Origin: Endomicrobiia bacterium
GTDB taxonomy: Bacteria > Elusimicrobiota > Endomicrobiia > Endomicrobiales > Endomicrobiaceae
DNA length: 11,973 nt
NCBI GenBank assembly: GCA_025998475.1
Contig: BNVZ01000030.1
Location: 1 to 11,973, forward strand
Reading direction: 5' to 3'
Shown here: positions 1 through 6,628 of the stretch, in pieces
Position numbering within the stretch: the first letter of the stretch is position 1
Layout of the letters: every line of letters starts with the position of its first letter
Translations under genes and position numbers: made by a program
The notes under the pieces: generated by a model
The model's input: only the letters and a program-made list of their open reading frames with translations
Database searches by the model: none
What the model was told of the DNA's origin: nothing

Positions 1-271
1 TTTAGGTATTGGCCCTAAAGTATTCAAACATCATCTTTACAATATTCTCTGTACTCAATTTTCTCTTTGCTCACCCACTCCCCCTTTTTCTTTTCTTACT
101 CCTTGCTATCCTTTGTTTTATCAAATGTTTTCTTTACTCCCATTAATACTAAACCCATTCCACCCGACCCGCCTGCTTTCTTTTTCTGTTTCATAGTACT
201 TCTATTGTACTTTTATATGTTAGTTATGTAAGAGGTCTATTGTACTTTTATATGTTAGTTATTAAGAGGTC
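1..271 (-). mobile_element. IS5-type insertion sequence, left end (partial, runs off window)
   Basis: This stretch aligns without large gaps to 11315-11550, the left end of a second copy of the same element. A minus-strand reading frame starts at the ATG at 194-192 (MKQKKKAGGSGG, then GVKKTFDKTKD) and resembles the N-terminus of IS5-family DDE transposases, where KKTFDKM is common. The frame is broken after about 33 codons (KDSKE then a stop), while the second copy continues, so this copy is dead. The outer end reads AAGAGGT at 264-270, matching the terminus of the other copy, and sequence similarity between the copies stops just after CTA. The rest of the element lies left of position 1. The IS family call is inferred from remembered transposase sequence, not from a search. 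Confidence 0.7.
201..269. repeat. Tandem duplication of the IS terminus (35 + 34 bp)
   Basis: Two consecutive copies of a unit starting TCTATTGTACTTTTATATG and ending AAGAGG lie at 201-235 and 236-269. They differ by a single extra base in the first unit. The other IS copy has the unit once, at 11515-11548, so the duplication is specific to this copy. It gives this element two potential terminal AAGAGGTCTA sequences, at 230-239 and 264-273. Confidence 0.9.
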
Positions 272-273
272 TA

Positions 274-405
274 TTTTTACTACAACCCTTAGCTGTTGGA
301 GCAGCCTCTTGTTTGCGCGTAGCACAAAACACAACAACAACAAACTATAGTAGACTTCTTTTTTTAAACCTGCAGTTTTAAAATTATATATTTCAAGTTT
401 TAAAT
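274..405. repeat. Dispersed repeat of about 130 bp, copy 1
   Basis: This segment matches 746-872 at roughly 85-90% identity with a few single-base indels; shared blocks include TTGTTTGCGCGTAGCACAAA and TTTAAACCTGCAGTTTTAAA. It begins exactly where the IS end stops. Read on the minus strand and allowing one-base indels, both copies give the same peptide-like string ending in CYAQTR and a nearby NS-stop, so it may derive from the end of a duplicated gene. I do not recognise that gene. Confidence 0.8.
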
Positions 406-745
406 GAACCTCCGCACAGCAAGACGCGCGGTATCAGCGGAGGAAATTGAAGAGCTGTAATTGTTCTTGCTCAAAGTCTATGTTTGCAGCGTTACCAAAT
501 TTCTTTTGTTATTTGAATTACTATTACAACGCTAAATATTACCAAATATAGTTTTTCTTATGCTTTTAGGCGTTACACAAAATGGTAGTGTATCTTATAT
601 GCACTATGCTGTCTGCTTTTTCGAGCGTTTCCATAGCCTAATTGTACTTACTTTAAGCAGTTCCCTTAGCTTGCTTGCGGGGCAATAGTTTAACAATTAA
701 ATATAGAAATAAGTATCCGTTTTGATTTTTGAATTAGTTTTTATA
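406..745. other. Intergenic stretch without a recognisable gene
   Basis: No open frame of convincing length or composition is present on either strand. A plus-strand ATG at 404 opens an 18-codon frame to 460 (NLRTARRAVSAEEIEEL) in a locally GC-rich patch bounded by the inverted pair CCTCCGC (409-415) and GCGGAGG (437-443). It looks like a fragment of older coding DNA rather than a gene. On the minus strand near 590-690, short peptide-like stretches occur in shifting frames, also consistent with decayed coding sequence. No function can be assigned. Confidence 0.4.
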
Positions 746-872
746 TTTTTATTACAATTCCTAGCTGTTGAAGCAGCTTCTTGTTTGCGCGTAGCACAAA
801 ACACAACAACAAACTATGGTAGACCTCTTTTTTAAACCTGCAGTTTTAAATTATATACTTCAAGCTTTAAAT
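746..872. repeat. Dispersed repeat of about 130 bp, copy 2
   Basis: Second copy of the segment at 274-405. Its inner end continues on the minus strand into an open run of about 35 codons (roughly 940 down to 835) containing KKQYLTNTEIEENALDLKFN. That run ends at a stop inside the repeat, whereas copy 1 reads through the same place because of an indel. This suggests the remains of a duplicated gene, not a structural repeat. Confidence 0.8.
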
Positions 873-1036
873 TAAATTTCAAATCCAAAGCGTTTTCTTC
901 TATTTCTGTATTCGTTAGATATTGCTTTTTAAGTTTTAAATCTCTTCAAAGTGTTTGCGCTCGTTTGTTTTTATGGTTGTTCTATTTCCTTACTTACGAA
1001 CAGTTTGGAAAAAAGTCTAATAAATACCTCTCTCTC

Positions 1037-1079
1037 GACAGACTTGCATCTGTCACCCATTTTTTTAAAAAAAAGGTGG
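1037..1079. terminator. Hairpin cluster between mlaD and the left repeats, possible terminator
   Basis: GACAGA (1037-1042) and TCTGTC (1049-1054) form a perfect 6-bp stem with a 6-nt loop. Immediately after it, CACC...T7 (1054-1066) pairs with A8...GGTG (1067-1078). Read on the plus strand, the first hairpin is followed closely by seven Ts, the form of an intrinsic terminator. For the minus-strand mlaD transcript, whose stop is at 1147, the cluster lies about 70 nt downstream and could still mark the end of the operon. Direction is uncertain. Confidence 0.45.
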
Positions 1080-1146
1080 ATTATTGCAAAAGACCAATAA
1101 AATTAGTTGACTATAAAAATAAGAAAGACTCCTAATTATGAAAATC

Positions 1147-2391
1147 TTAAAATTTAAATTTTAAGGTGAGATAAGGTGTAAATGCAGTCTTATAATTAAA
1201 CTTAGTGATATCTTTGATAATAGTTCCAAGATAAAACCATTTTGCTAAATGAAACCTTATGTCTGCGTCAATTTTAGGCCCATGGGTCTTTCTTGTGAAA
1301 TCGTATACATTTAAATTAATTTTCAACGTTTCATCAGAAGTGTATATAGGTTGGAAGAAAGAATACCCGCCCCCCACGCCTAGTGTACCCCTGATTATTC
1401 CACCGTAAAGCTCAAATTTTCCAAATCTACCACCTAACAAAAGTTCTGGTTTGATTTTGATTGTATTGTTTTTTTCGTCATTATCATCTACATGACCGCT
1501 TTCTGGAATATCTGAGACGCCTAGGTGAAGGAAGTTATGTTCATTTTGCACACTTCCACCAAAACCAAACTTGAGTTTTTTATCTTTTATGTTATATCTT
1601 ACAACAGGATCAAAGCTTAATTTTAACTTGCTGTATTTGTTAATAGTTGCTTCTAGTGCTTTTAGAGATGCTACAGCTTCCTTTAAATTTTCTTTAGGTT
1701 GTTTATCATTTATCAGATATGCAGCCAGTCCGTTTCCATCGCATATTCGGGCAGGTAATGTACTGAATTTAGATGCAGCATCTTTAATTGCCGATAATGC
1801 ATCCTGTATGTCACCACCCGGGGACAAGCTTCTTACAAGGTCGTCGCAAAACTTGCTGAGGTTTTTCACTGTCCTTGCTATATCATCATCGGTATTTTCC
1901 AAAAAACTTTTAATAAGATGTAGGACACAATCAAAATCTCTCGCTATATTACTGTCTTTTACACTATCGAGAGCTCTGCTAATTTTATTTGCAATATCTA
2001 CTATGTCCGAAGTGTCTTCAAGAGCAGATATATAATCTCCATCCTTTAGTAAAGTACAACTTTGATCTCCCGGTAGAATTTTAATATACCTAGTCCCGAC
2101 AACACCCATGGTTACAATGCTGGCAGAAGCATTTTTGTACAATGGAACATTGCTATCTATTGAAAGTTTTAACTTTGCCTTTGAACCTTCTAAAGAACGT
2201 TTTTTTAAAAAACCGACATCAACGCCAGCTATTTTAACACTAGCCTTTTGATGAAGACTCGAACTATCGTCAAATATTACATAAATATTATAAGTTTTTC
2301 CTAGGGAAGATGTTCCAACAGCAAAAATTGAAATAGCTGTCGCAAAAAGTCCTATTGTTGTGAAAATCCCTAATTTAAGTTTATTGTTCAT
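1147..2391 (-). CDS. mlaD: MCE-domain (MlaD-like) lipid transport protein with C-terminal beta-rich domain
   Basis: This is the substrate-binding part of an Mla-type phospholipid ABC transporter, anchored in the inner membrane and reaching into the periplasm. Residues 7-25 form one N-terminal membrane segment. Residues about 36-108 are the MCE domain (YNIYVIFDDSSSL, KIAGVDVG, MGVVGTRYIKILPG). Residues about 130-252 are predicted helical. Residues about 256-414 alternate polar and hydrophobic residues with many glycines and end in YLTLKFKF; a C-terminal aromatic residue is typical of outer-membrane beta-barrels. At 414 aa it is far longer than proteobacterial MlaD (about 180 aa). AGGAAG lies 5 nt before the ATG, supporting the start. 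It follows mlaF by 72 bp, and no permease gene is adjacent. The MCE assignment is firm; the barrel is inference. Confidence 0.85.
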   Translation of the reverse strand: MNNKLKLGIFTTIGLFATAISIFAVGTSSLGKTYNIYVIFDDSSSLHQKASVKIAGVDVGFLKKRSLEGSKAKLKLSIDSNVPLYKNASASIVTMGVVGTRYIKILPGDQSCTLLKDGDYISALEDTSDIVDIANKISRALDSVKDSNIARDFDCVLHLIKSFLENTDDDIARTVKNLSKFCDDLVRSLSPGGDIQDALSAIKDAASKFSTLPARICDGNGLAAYLINDKQPKENLKEAVASLKALEATINKYSKLKLSFDPVVRYNIKDKKLKFGFGGSVQNEHNFLHLGVSDIPESGHVDDNDEKNNTIKIKPELLLGGRFGKFELYGGIIRGTLGVGGGYSFFQPIYTSDETLKINLNVYDFTRKTHGPKIDADIRFHLAKWFYLGTIIKDITKFNYKTAFTPYLTLKFKF

Positions 2392-2463
2392 ATATTCTTC
2401 CTATTTTGAAAGTCTTGTCTGTGGGGGTATACCAAAACTCTTTGCAAATTCGTAAACTTTATT

Positions 2464-3228
2464 TTAAAAGTTTTTAAAAGTTCTATCTACAAGTATCGGG
2501 CCGTGGCTTGAGCCTTCAACAAACTGCCTTACATATTCATTCTTACTATTTTGTGTTTCCTTAGGCGTACCACTAAAAATAATATTGCCTTTATAAAGCA
2601 TTATTATTCTGTCAGCGATTTTACAAGCAGACTTCATGTCATGCGTTACAACAATAGAAGTAATGTTTAGACGTTCTTTTAAATTTATTATCAAATTACT
2701 TATAACATCTGACATTATAGGATCAAGCCCTGTAGTGGGCTCGTCATATAAAATATATTTAGGCTGATACGCAATAGCTCTTGCCAAACCTACACGTTTC
2801 TTCATTCCACCCGAAAGTACCGATGGTTTTAAATGTTCAATATCTTCCAAACCCACCATAGAAAGGCAATGAACAACTCTTTGTTTTATTTCTTCCTCAT
2901 CAAGAGAGGTAAGCGTTCTTAAACCAAATGCAACATTGTCGAAAATATCCAGAGAATCAAAAAGGGCTGCCTCCTGAAATACATAACCTATCTTCTTTCG
3001 TGTCTCACACAACTCTAAAGGAGAGCATTTTACTATATCGACAGCATCTATTTTTACAGAACCCGCATCAGGTTTTACAAGACCTACTATATTTTTTAAA
3101 AGAATACTCTTTCCAACTCCTGAAGATCCTATAATAACAATAGTCTCTCCGTCACAAGCTTCAAAATCCACTCCACAAAGAACATCTTTAAAACCAAATC
3201 GTTTACGAATATTCTCTACTTTTATCAT
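2464..3228 (-). CDS. mlaF: ABC transporter ATPase, Mla-type (MlaF)
   Basis: Cytoplasmic ATPase predicted to drive phospholipid movement through the MlaE permease and the MCE protein encoded next door. All ABC motifs are present: Walker A GSSGVGKS (34-41), Q-loop GYVFQEAALF with Gln85, signature LSGGM (138-142), Walker B ILYDEP (159-164) and switch His196 in VVTHDM. The signature followed by KKRVGLARAIA and the tail VRQFVEGSSHGPI are characteristic of the MlaF/Mkl group. I chose the ATG at 3228 (254 aa) because AAGAGG lies just upstream and the protein then begins MIKVENIRKRFG as in the family; an in-frame ATG at 3261 would add 11 residues but has no ribosome-binding site. After its TAA the same frame stays open for 20 more codons. 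Confidence 0.88.
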   Translation of the reverse strand: MIKVENIRKRFGFKDVLCGVDFEACDGETIVIIGSSGVGKSILLKNIVGLVKPDAGSVKIDAVDIVKCSPLELCETRKKIGYVFQEAALFDSLDIFDNVAFGLRTLTSLDEEEIKQRVVHCLSMVGLEDIEHLKPSVLSGGMKKRVGLARAIAYQPKYILYDEPTTGLDPIMSDVISNLIINLKERLNITSIVVTHDMKSACKIADRIIMLYKGNIIFSGTPKETQNSKNEYVRQFVEGSSHGPILVDRTFKNF

Positions 3229-3394
3229 TAGGCCTCTTGTAAACCTACGTGCAAATTTCATCAGGGGCGGGTATCACTATGCTACCTTTGCTTGCCGCTA
3301 ATGTTTATAAGAACACAGAGGCTTTAAATTTTAATTTTCCCTAATCACTTAAAGGAAACGCATAATTCTCGACAAGTCTCACACTATATACCTT

Positions 3395-3568
3395 CTACTT
3401 ACTGATTGTATAACTTACACTTGCAGATTTTTCAATGCCAGCATTGTTTTGTGCAATTTTTGTTTTATTTATGTAACTTTTATATACAGGAATAGCTACA
3501 ATACTTAGTACTCCTATGATTACGATTACTATTATAAGTTCTACTAATGTAAACCCTTTTGACCCCAT
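3395..3568 (-). CDS. Short type IV pilin-like protein, probably truncated
   Basis: The product has a classic class III (type IV pilin) signal: MGSKG followed by FTLVELIIVIVIIG. A prepilin peptidase (PilD) site lies after Gly5, methylatable Phe is at +1 and Glu at +5 of the mature protein, and a hydrophobic alpha1-N helix runs on to IPVYKSYINKTKIAQNN. The frame stops after 57 residues, whereas pilins and pseudopilins are usually 110-180 aa, so the globular beta domain is missing. I set the start at 3568 because AAGGGG lies 9 nt upstream; a longer frame from 3607 would overlap lysC and has no signal logic. It sits 13 bp after lysC and is probably co-transcribed. It is either a pilin gene broken by a stop or a deliberately minimal pilin; I see no clear continuation in other frames downstream. 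Confidence 0.7.
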   Translation of the reverse strand: MGSKGFTLVELIIVIVIIGVLSIVAIPVYKSYINKTKIAQNNAGIEKSASVSYTISK

Positions 3569-3581
3569 ATAACAAATCCCC

Positions 3582-4067
3582 TTACTGGCGCTTCTTGGAA
3601 AGTCCAAAACCTTTATGCAACTCTTCTACAGCTCTTAGCATATCAAGCTCATCCACTATACATGATATTTTAATTTCGCTGGTAGAAATCATCTCAATGT
3701 TAATACCTTTTCTACAAAGAATATCAAACATTTTTGCCGCTACACCCGAATGGCTTCTCATTCCTATTCCTATAACTGAAATTTTTGCAACATGTTCATC
3801 GTATACAACCTGCGGAAACTTAAATTCGCCGGCTATCTTATCAAGTTCTGCATGCACCTTTTTCATTTCCTGCCTGCCTACCGTAAATGAAATGTCATTT
3901 TTTTTATCTACTGCAGCAGATTGAACAATCATATCTACGTTGACTCCGATTTTTGTAAGTCCGCAGAATATCTTTGACGCTACACCTGGAATATCCGGCA
4001 GATCTATTATTGTAAACTTTGCCTGATTTTTGTCAAAAGTTATTCCCGAAACAAGCAATGTTTCCAT
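3582..4067 (-). CDS. lysC: Aspartokinase beta subunit from an internal in-frame start
   Basis: Within lysC, codon 251 is an ATG (4067-4065) preceded by GGAGGG (4078-4073) with a 5-nt A spacer, the best ribosome-binding site in the window. Translation from here gives a 161-aa protein (METLLVSGITF...) consisting only of the two ACT domains. In Bacillus subtilis aspartokinase II and Corynebacterium LysC, such an in-phase beta subunit is known to form alpha2-beta2 enzyme with the full-length chain. Use of the start here is inferred from the site and the exact position at the domain boundary. Confidence 0.65.
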   Translation of the reverse strand: METLLVSGITFDKNQAKFTIIDLPDIPGVASKIFCGLTKIGVNVDMIVQSAAVDKKNDISFTVGRQEMKKVHAELDKIAGEFKFPQVVYDEHVAKISVIGIGMRSHSGVAAKMFDILCRKGINIEMISTSEIKISCIVDELDMLRAVEELHKGFGLSKKRQ

Positions 4068-4817
4068 TTTTTCCCTCCAGATTTTTTCTTCACTTGTTAT
4101 TATAGTCCCTTGGTCTTGGCTGAAAGTGCTTCTCGCATGTATTTCAACACCAAATTTTTTTGCAACCTCTACGCTTCTTGACTGCAACACTTGGGCTCCT
4201 GAACCTGACATTTCAAGCATTTCATCATAAGACAGATAATCAAGTTTGGTTGCATTTTTTACAACCCTGGGATCGGTTGTATACACGCCTTCTACATCGG
4301 AATATATTTCACAAGAATCAGCTTTTAATTCTGCCGCTAAAGCGACTGCTGTCAAATCCGATCCTCCTCTGCCTAATGTTGTTATATCGCCCTTATGATT
4401 TAAAGCCTGAAAACCTGCAACTATAACTATATTGTTTTTTGCAAGTTGAGCTCTAATTTTTTTAGGATTAACTTTCTTGATTTTTGCATGAGTATAATTG
4501 GTATCTGCAAGGATTCCTGCTTGTGGTCCTGTCATAGAGATTGCTTTTTCACCAATAGCACTAAGCGCCATTGCAAGAAGTGAACTAGAAACCATTTCTC
4601 CAGTCGCAAGCAACACGTCCATTTCTCTGGCAGGAGGATTGGATGTAATTTTATCAGCCATTGCGAGCAAGTCGTCGGTTGTATCGCCGGGAGCCGAAAC
4701 TACAACAACAACTTTATTGCCGGCACCTCTCCTTGCAACTATTTTTCCGGCAACATGTTTTATTTTATCAGCATCTGCTACAGAAGAACCGCCAAACTTC
4801 ATGACCACAGTAGCCAT
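3582..4817 (-). CDS. lysC: Aspartokinase (alpha subunit, full length)
   Basis: Phosphorylates L-aspartate with ATP, the first step towards diaminopimelate/lysine, threonine and methionine; cytoplasmic. The 411-aa product has an N-terminal amino-acid kinase domain with KFGGSS (7-12), MDVLLATGE (66-74), TLGRGGSD (147-154) and YTTDPR (179-184). Two C-terminal ACT domains follow (about 265-330 and 345-405; LPDIPGVASKIF and SHSGVAAKMFDIL...INIEMISTSEIKIS), the usual site of feedback inhibition by lysine and/or threonine. Length and order match the Bacillus LysC / Corynebacterium type. AAGGGGG sits a few bases before the ATG. A second start with a strong ribosome-binding site lies at codon 251. I found no lysine riboswitch or attenuator in the 238 bp upstream; a 7-bp dyad (4855-4871) is the only structure there. 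Confidence 0.95.
   Translation of the reverse strand: MATVVMKFGGSSVADADKIKHVAGKIVARRGAGNKVVVVVSAPGDTTDDLLAMADKITSNPPAREMDVLLATGEMVSSSLLAMALSAIGEKAISMTGPQAGILADTNYTHAKIKKVNPKKIRAQLAKNNIVIVAGFQALNHKGDITTLGRGGSDLTAVALAAELKADSCEIYSDVEGVYTTDPRVVKNATKLDYLSYDEMLEMSGSGAQVLQSRSVEVAKKFGVEIHARSTFSQDQGTIITSEEKIWREKMETLLVSGITFDKNQAKFTIIDLPDIPGVASKIFCGLTKIGVNVDMIVQSAAVDKKNDISFTVGRQEMKKVHAELDKIAGEFKFPQVVYDEHVAKISVIGIGMRSHSGVAAKMFDILCRKGINIEMISTSEIKISCIVDELDMLRAVEELHKGFGLSKKRQ
4073..4078 (-). promoter_or_regulatory. Internal ribosome-binding site inside lysC
   Basis: GGAGGG on the minus strand, five A residues before an in-frame ATG at codon 251. It coincides with the linker between the kinase domain and the first ACT domain, where beta-subunit starts occur in other bacteria. 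Confidence 0.65.
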
Positions 4818-4854
4818 CTTGCCCCCTTCCCAAACACTGCAGATGTATAAAACT

Positions 4855-4871
4855 CGTTTTATTTTAAAACG
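4855..4871. repeat. Perfect 7-bp dyad upstream of lysC
   Basis: CGTTTTA (4855-4861) and TAAAACG (4865-4871) are perfect inverted copies around a 3-nt centre, about 40 bp before the lysC start. It could be an operator or a weak hairpin; no convincing -35/-10 pair could be placed around it. Confidence 0.35.
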
Positions 4872-5055
4872 CTTTTGGCAAATTCAATATGTACGATTTA
4901 ATGGAAACTCCTTTTTTTACCTTTTTATCATGGCTTTCTAAATGTTTATCACATCTTTTTTGGCAACTATTTCAAACATATAGCCTTTCGTAAAACAGTC
5001 AAAATCTTTCTGAAATCTAAGTAGCGCAAAGCTTACCAGTACAGAAGTCAGTTGG

Positions 5056-5283
5056 CTATATAGATTGAACTTCTTTTACTTCAGGAATGGCCTGCTTAAT
5101 TGCATTTGTAATGCCGTATTGTAAAGTCATAGCTGACATCGGGCACGATCCGCATGCGCCTGTAAGCTTTACCTTTACAATTCCATCTCCAGTAACATCT
5201 ATTAATTCAACATTTCCGCCATCTGCTTGCAAATGCGGTCTTACGGATTCCAAAGTCTTTTCTACCTTCTCTTTCAAAGTCAT
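5056..5283 (-). CDS. nfu: NifU C-terminal-like Fe-S cluster carrier (Nfu)
   Basis: A 75-aa single-domain Nfu protein that binds an Fe-S cluster between subunits and passes it to target enzymes in the cytoplasm. It shows the family pattern: KEKVEKTLESVRPHLQADGG near the N-terminus (residues 4-23), VELIDVTGDGIVKVKL, then the cluster-binding CxxC in TGACGSCPMS (Cys44, Cys47), and a closing IKQAIPEVKEV. The start is the ATG at 5283 because GGGAG lies 6 nt upstream; an in-frame TTG at 5307 would add 8 residues but has no ribosome-binding site. No iscS, iscU or suf genes are nearby, so it seems to be a stand-alone carrier. An extended -10 promoter about 75 bp upstream suggests separate transcription from lptG. 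Confidence 0.93.
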   Translation of the reverse strand: MTLKEKVEKTLESVRPHLQADGGNVELIDVTGDGIVKVKLTGACGSCPMSAMTLQYGITNAIKQAIPEVKEVQSI

Positions 5284-5357
5284 TTTTATCTCCCGTTCTA
5301 AGTCCAAAAAAGTTAAAAATAAAAAAACACAAAAATAACACTCCTATGCTGCCAGGT

Positions 5358-5366
5358 ATTATAACA
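5358..5366 (-). promoter_or_regulatory. Extended -10 promoter for nfu
   Basis: On the minus strand the sequence reads TGTTATAAT, a perfect TATAAT with the TGn extension. No good -35 box is found 17 bp upstream (GGATGT), as expected for extended -10 promoters. Predicted start near 5350, giving a leader of about 65 nt to the nfu ATG. A second TATAAT lies 12 bp further upstream (5370-5375). Confidence 0.55.
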
Positions 5367-5506
5367 AAATTATACAATGCACATCCATACATATTTTAAT
5401 CCAAATTCAATATGTGGTCGCAAATCCTCATTGCAAGTATAGCGGAAACCATAAAAGATTTCATGTTTTTGTAGTGATATCAATATAAAGCTAGCCGACC
5501 GTACAA

Positions 5507-6628
5507 CTATTTTTTTACTTTTATAAGAAAATAAATCCCGATCGATAAAAATATAATATTTGGAAGCCAAGCGGCAATAGGTGGAGACAGTATCAAGTTT
5601 TCGCCCAGCGATCTTGCTATCGCCTGTACGCTCCAATAAGCAAATACCGCGCACACCGCAAGGATAAAACTTACCATTTTATTTAATCTTTTCCCTATGC
5701 CCATTGCAAAAGGAATAGCAATCATCATTATTACAACATGGGAGAACATCGATGCAAACCTCGTATTTAAGATAATTTTTGCCTTAACTACATCTTGTCC
5801 AAAAGTTTTTAGCTGATTTATATGTTTATTAAATTCACAAACACTCATAGCCTCAAGGCGAACGTTTCTTGTTTTTACTGTCAAATTTTTCGGTGTTATA
5901 TGCACGTAGGCATTATAATCTTTAAAGTATATTTCATCCCAAGGTTTACTATCAAAATTTCTCATATCATCCAAAAATTTAATATTAAAATTTCTTATGA
6001 CCCCGTTTTTAAAAATCCAAGAATTGTTTTCCCATTTTGCTTCTTTGGCTAAAATAAGTTTTCCTATTACAAATGCATCATTGTATTTTTCCATTACAAC
6101 ATCTTTCATTATGCCAGCTTTCGTATCTAAGTGCCCTATTGTTATTCTTGTATTATCAGGCAAAGTTACTATTTGGTTGCAATAATCCATTTGGATTAAT
6201 ATTTTTTCTTTTTCTATTTTTTCTTTTTTTATTTTTTCGTTGTACAAACTTGTTTTTGGAACAATAGTTTCTCTAACGGCAAAATCGCCCATCCCTATAA
6301 TAAAACCCGTTATAAGAAATATTATTATAATTCGCCATATATTTATTCCGGCAGCTTTAACTACCGTTATTTCATTTTTTTGCGATAAATTGCTGAAAGA
6401 AAATAACACGGCTAAAAGCGTAGCTATAGGAAGTGCTTGCATAAGATTTTCAGGAATATTTGAAATCTGATGAAGTAATATAAGATTAAAAGGGGCTTTA
6501 TGCTTCATATAAAGATCTATTAGCAACAATGATTCAGATATTACTGTTACAAGCGAAAGCGCTGCCACCATAAATATAAAAGTTTTTGCAAAATTTCTAA
6601 TAATATATTTGTCGAGAATTTTTATCAT
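5507..6628 (-). CDS. lptG: LPS export permease, YjgP/YjgQ family (LptG-like)
   Basis: One of the two transmembrane subunits of the LptB2FG complex, which uses ATP to extract lipopolysaccharide from the inner membrane and pass it to LptC/LptA. The 373-aa protein has the family's layout: three N-terminal membrane segments (about 13-36, 62-80, 98-118), a periplasmic beta-jellyroll domain (about 120-290) and three C-terminal segments (about 293-311, 318-336, 348-370). Family marks are LPIATLLAVLFSFSNLSQKNEITVVKAAG after TM2 and SLGEN...PPIAAWLPNIIF at the end. It starts inside the stop of the upstream paralogue (ATGA, 4-bp overlap), so the two are translationally coupled. LptF/LptG naming within the pair follows gene order and is uncertain; LptB, LptA and LptC are not in the window. 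Confidence 0.88.
   Translation of the reverse strand: MIKILDKYIIRNFAKTFIFMVAALSLVTVISESLLLIDLYMKHKAPFNLILLHQISNIPENLMQALPIATLLAVLFSFSNLSQKNEITVVKAAGINIWRIIIIFLITGFIIGMGDFAVRETIVPKTSLYNEKIKKEKIEKEKILIQMDYCNQIVTLPDNTRITIGHLDTKAGIMKDVVMEKYNDAFVIGKLILAKEAKWENNSWIFKNGVIRNFNIKFLDDMRNFDSKPWDEIYFKDYNAYVHITPKNLTVKTRNVRLEAMSVCEFNKHINQLKTFGQDVVKAKIILNTRFASMFSHVVIMMIAIPFAMGIGKRLNKMVSFILAVCAVFAYWSVQAIARSLGENLILSPPIAAWLPNIIFLSIGIYFLIKVKK

Noticed and set aside
816..830. TAGACCTCTT in repeat copy 2 as another IS end
   Set aside because: It matches the IS terminus for only about 10 bp and the adjoining sequence is unrelated to the element; the other repeat copy has a changed base there.
1571..2035. 154-codon open frame on the plus strand
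   Set aside because: It lies wholly inside the MCE gene on the opposite strand, has no ribosome-binding site and shows no domain pattern; it is an antisense shadow.
4818..5055. Lysine riboswitch or leader-peptide attenuator before lysC
   Set aside because: No multi-stem lysine-element fold or Lys-rich leader peptide is visible; only a 7-bp AT-rich dyad is present.
4978..5061. Inverted pair ATATAGCC / GGCTATAT after nfu as a terminator
   Set aside because: The arms are 8 bp but 68 nt apart with no T-run following, so intrinsic termination is unlikely.
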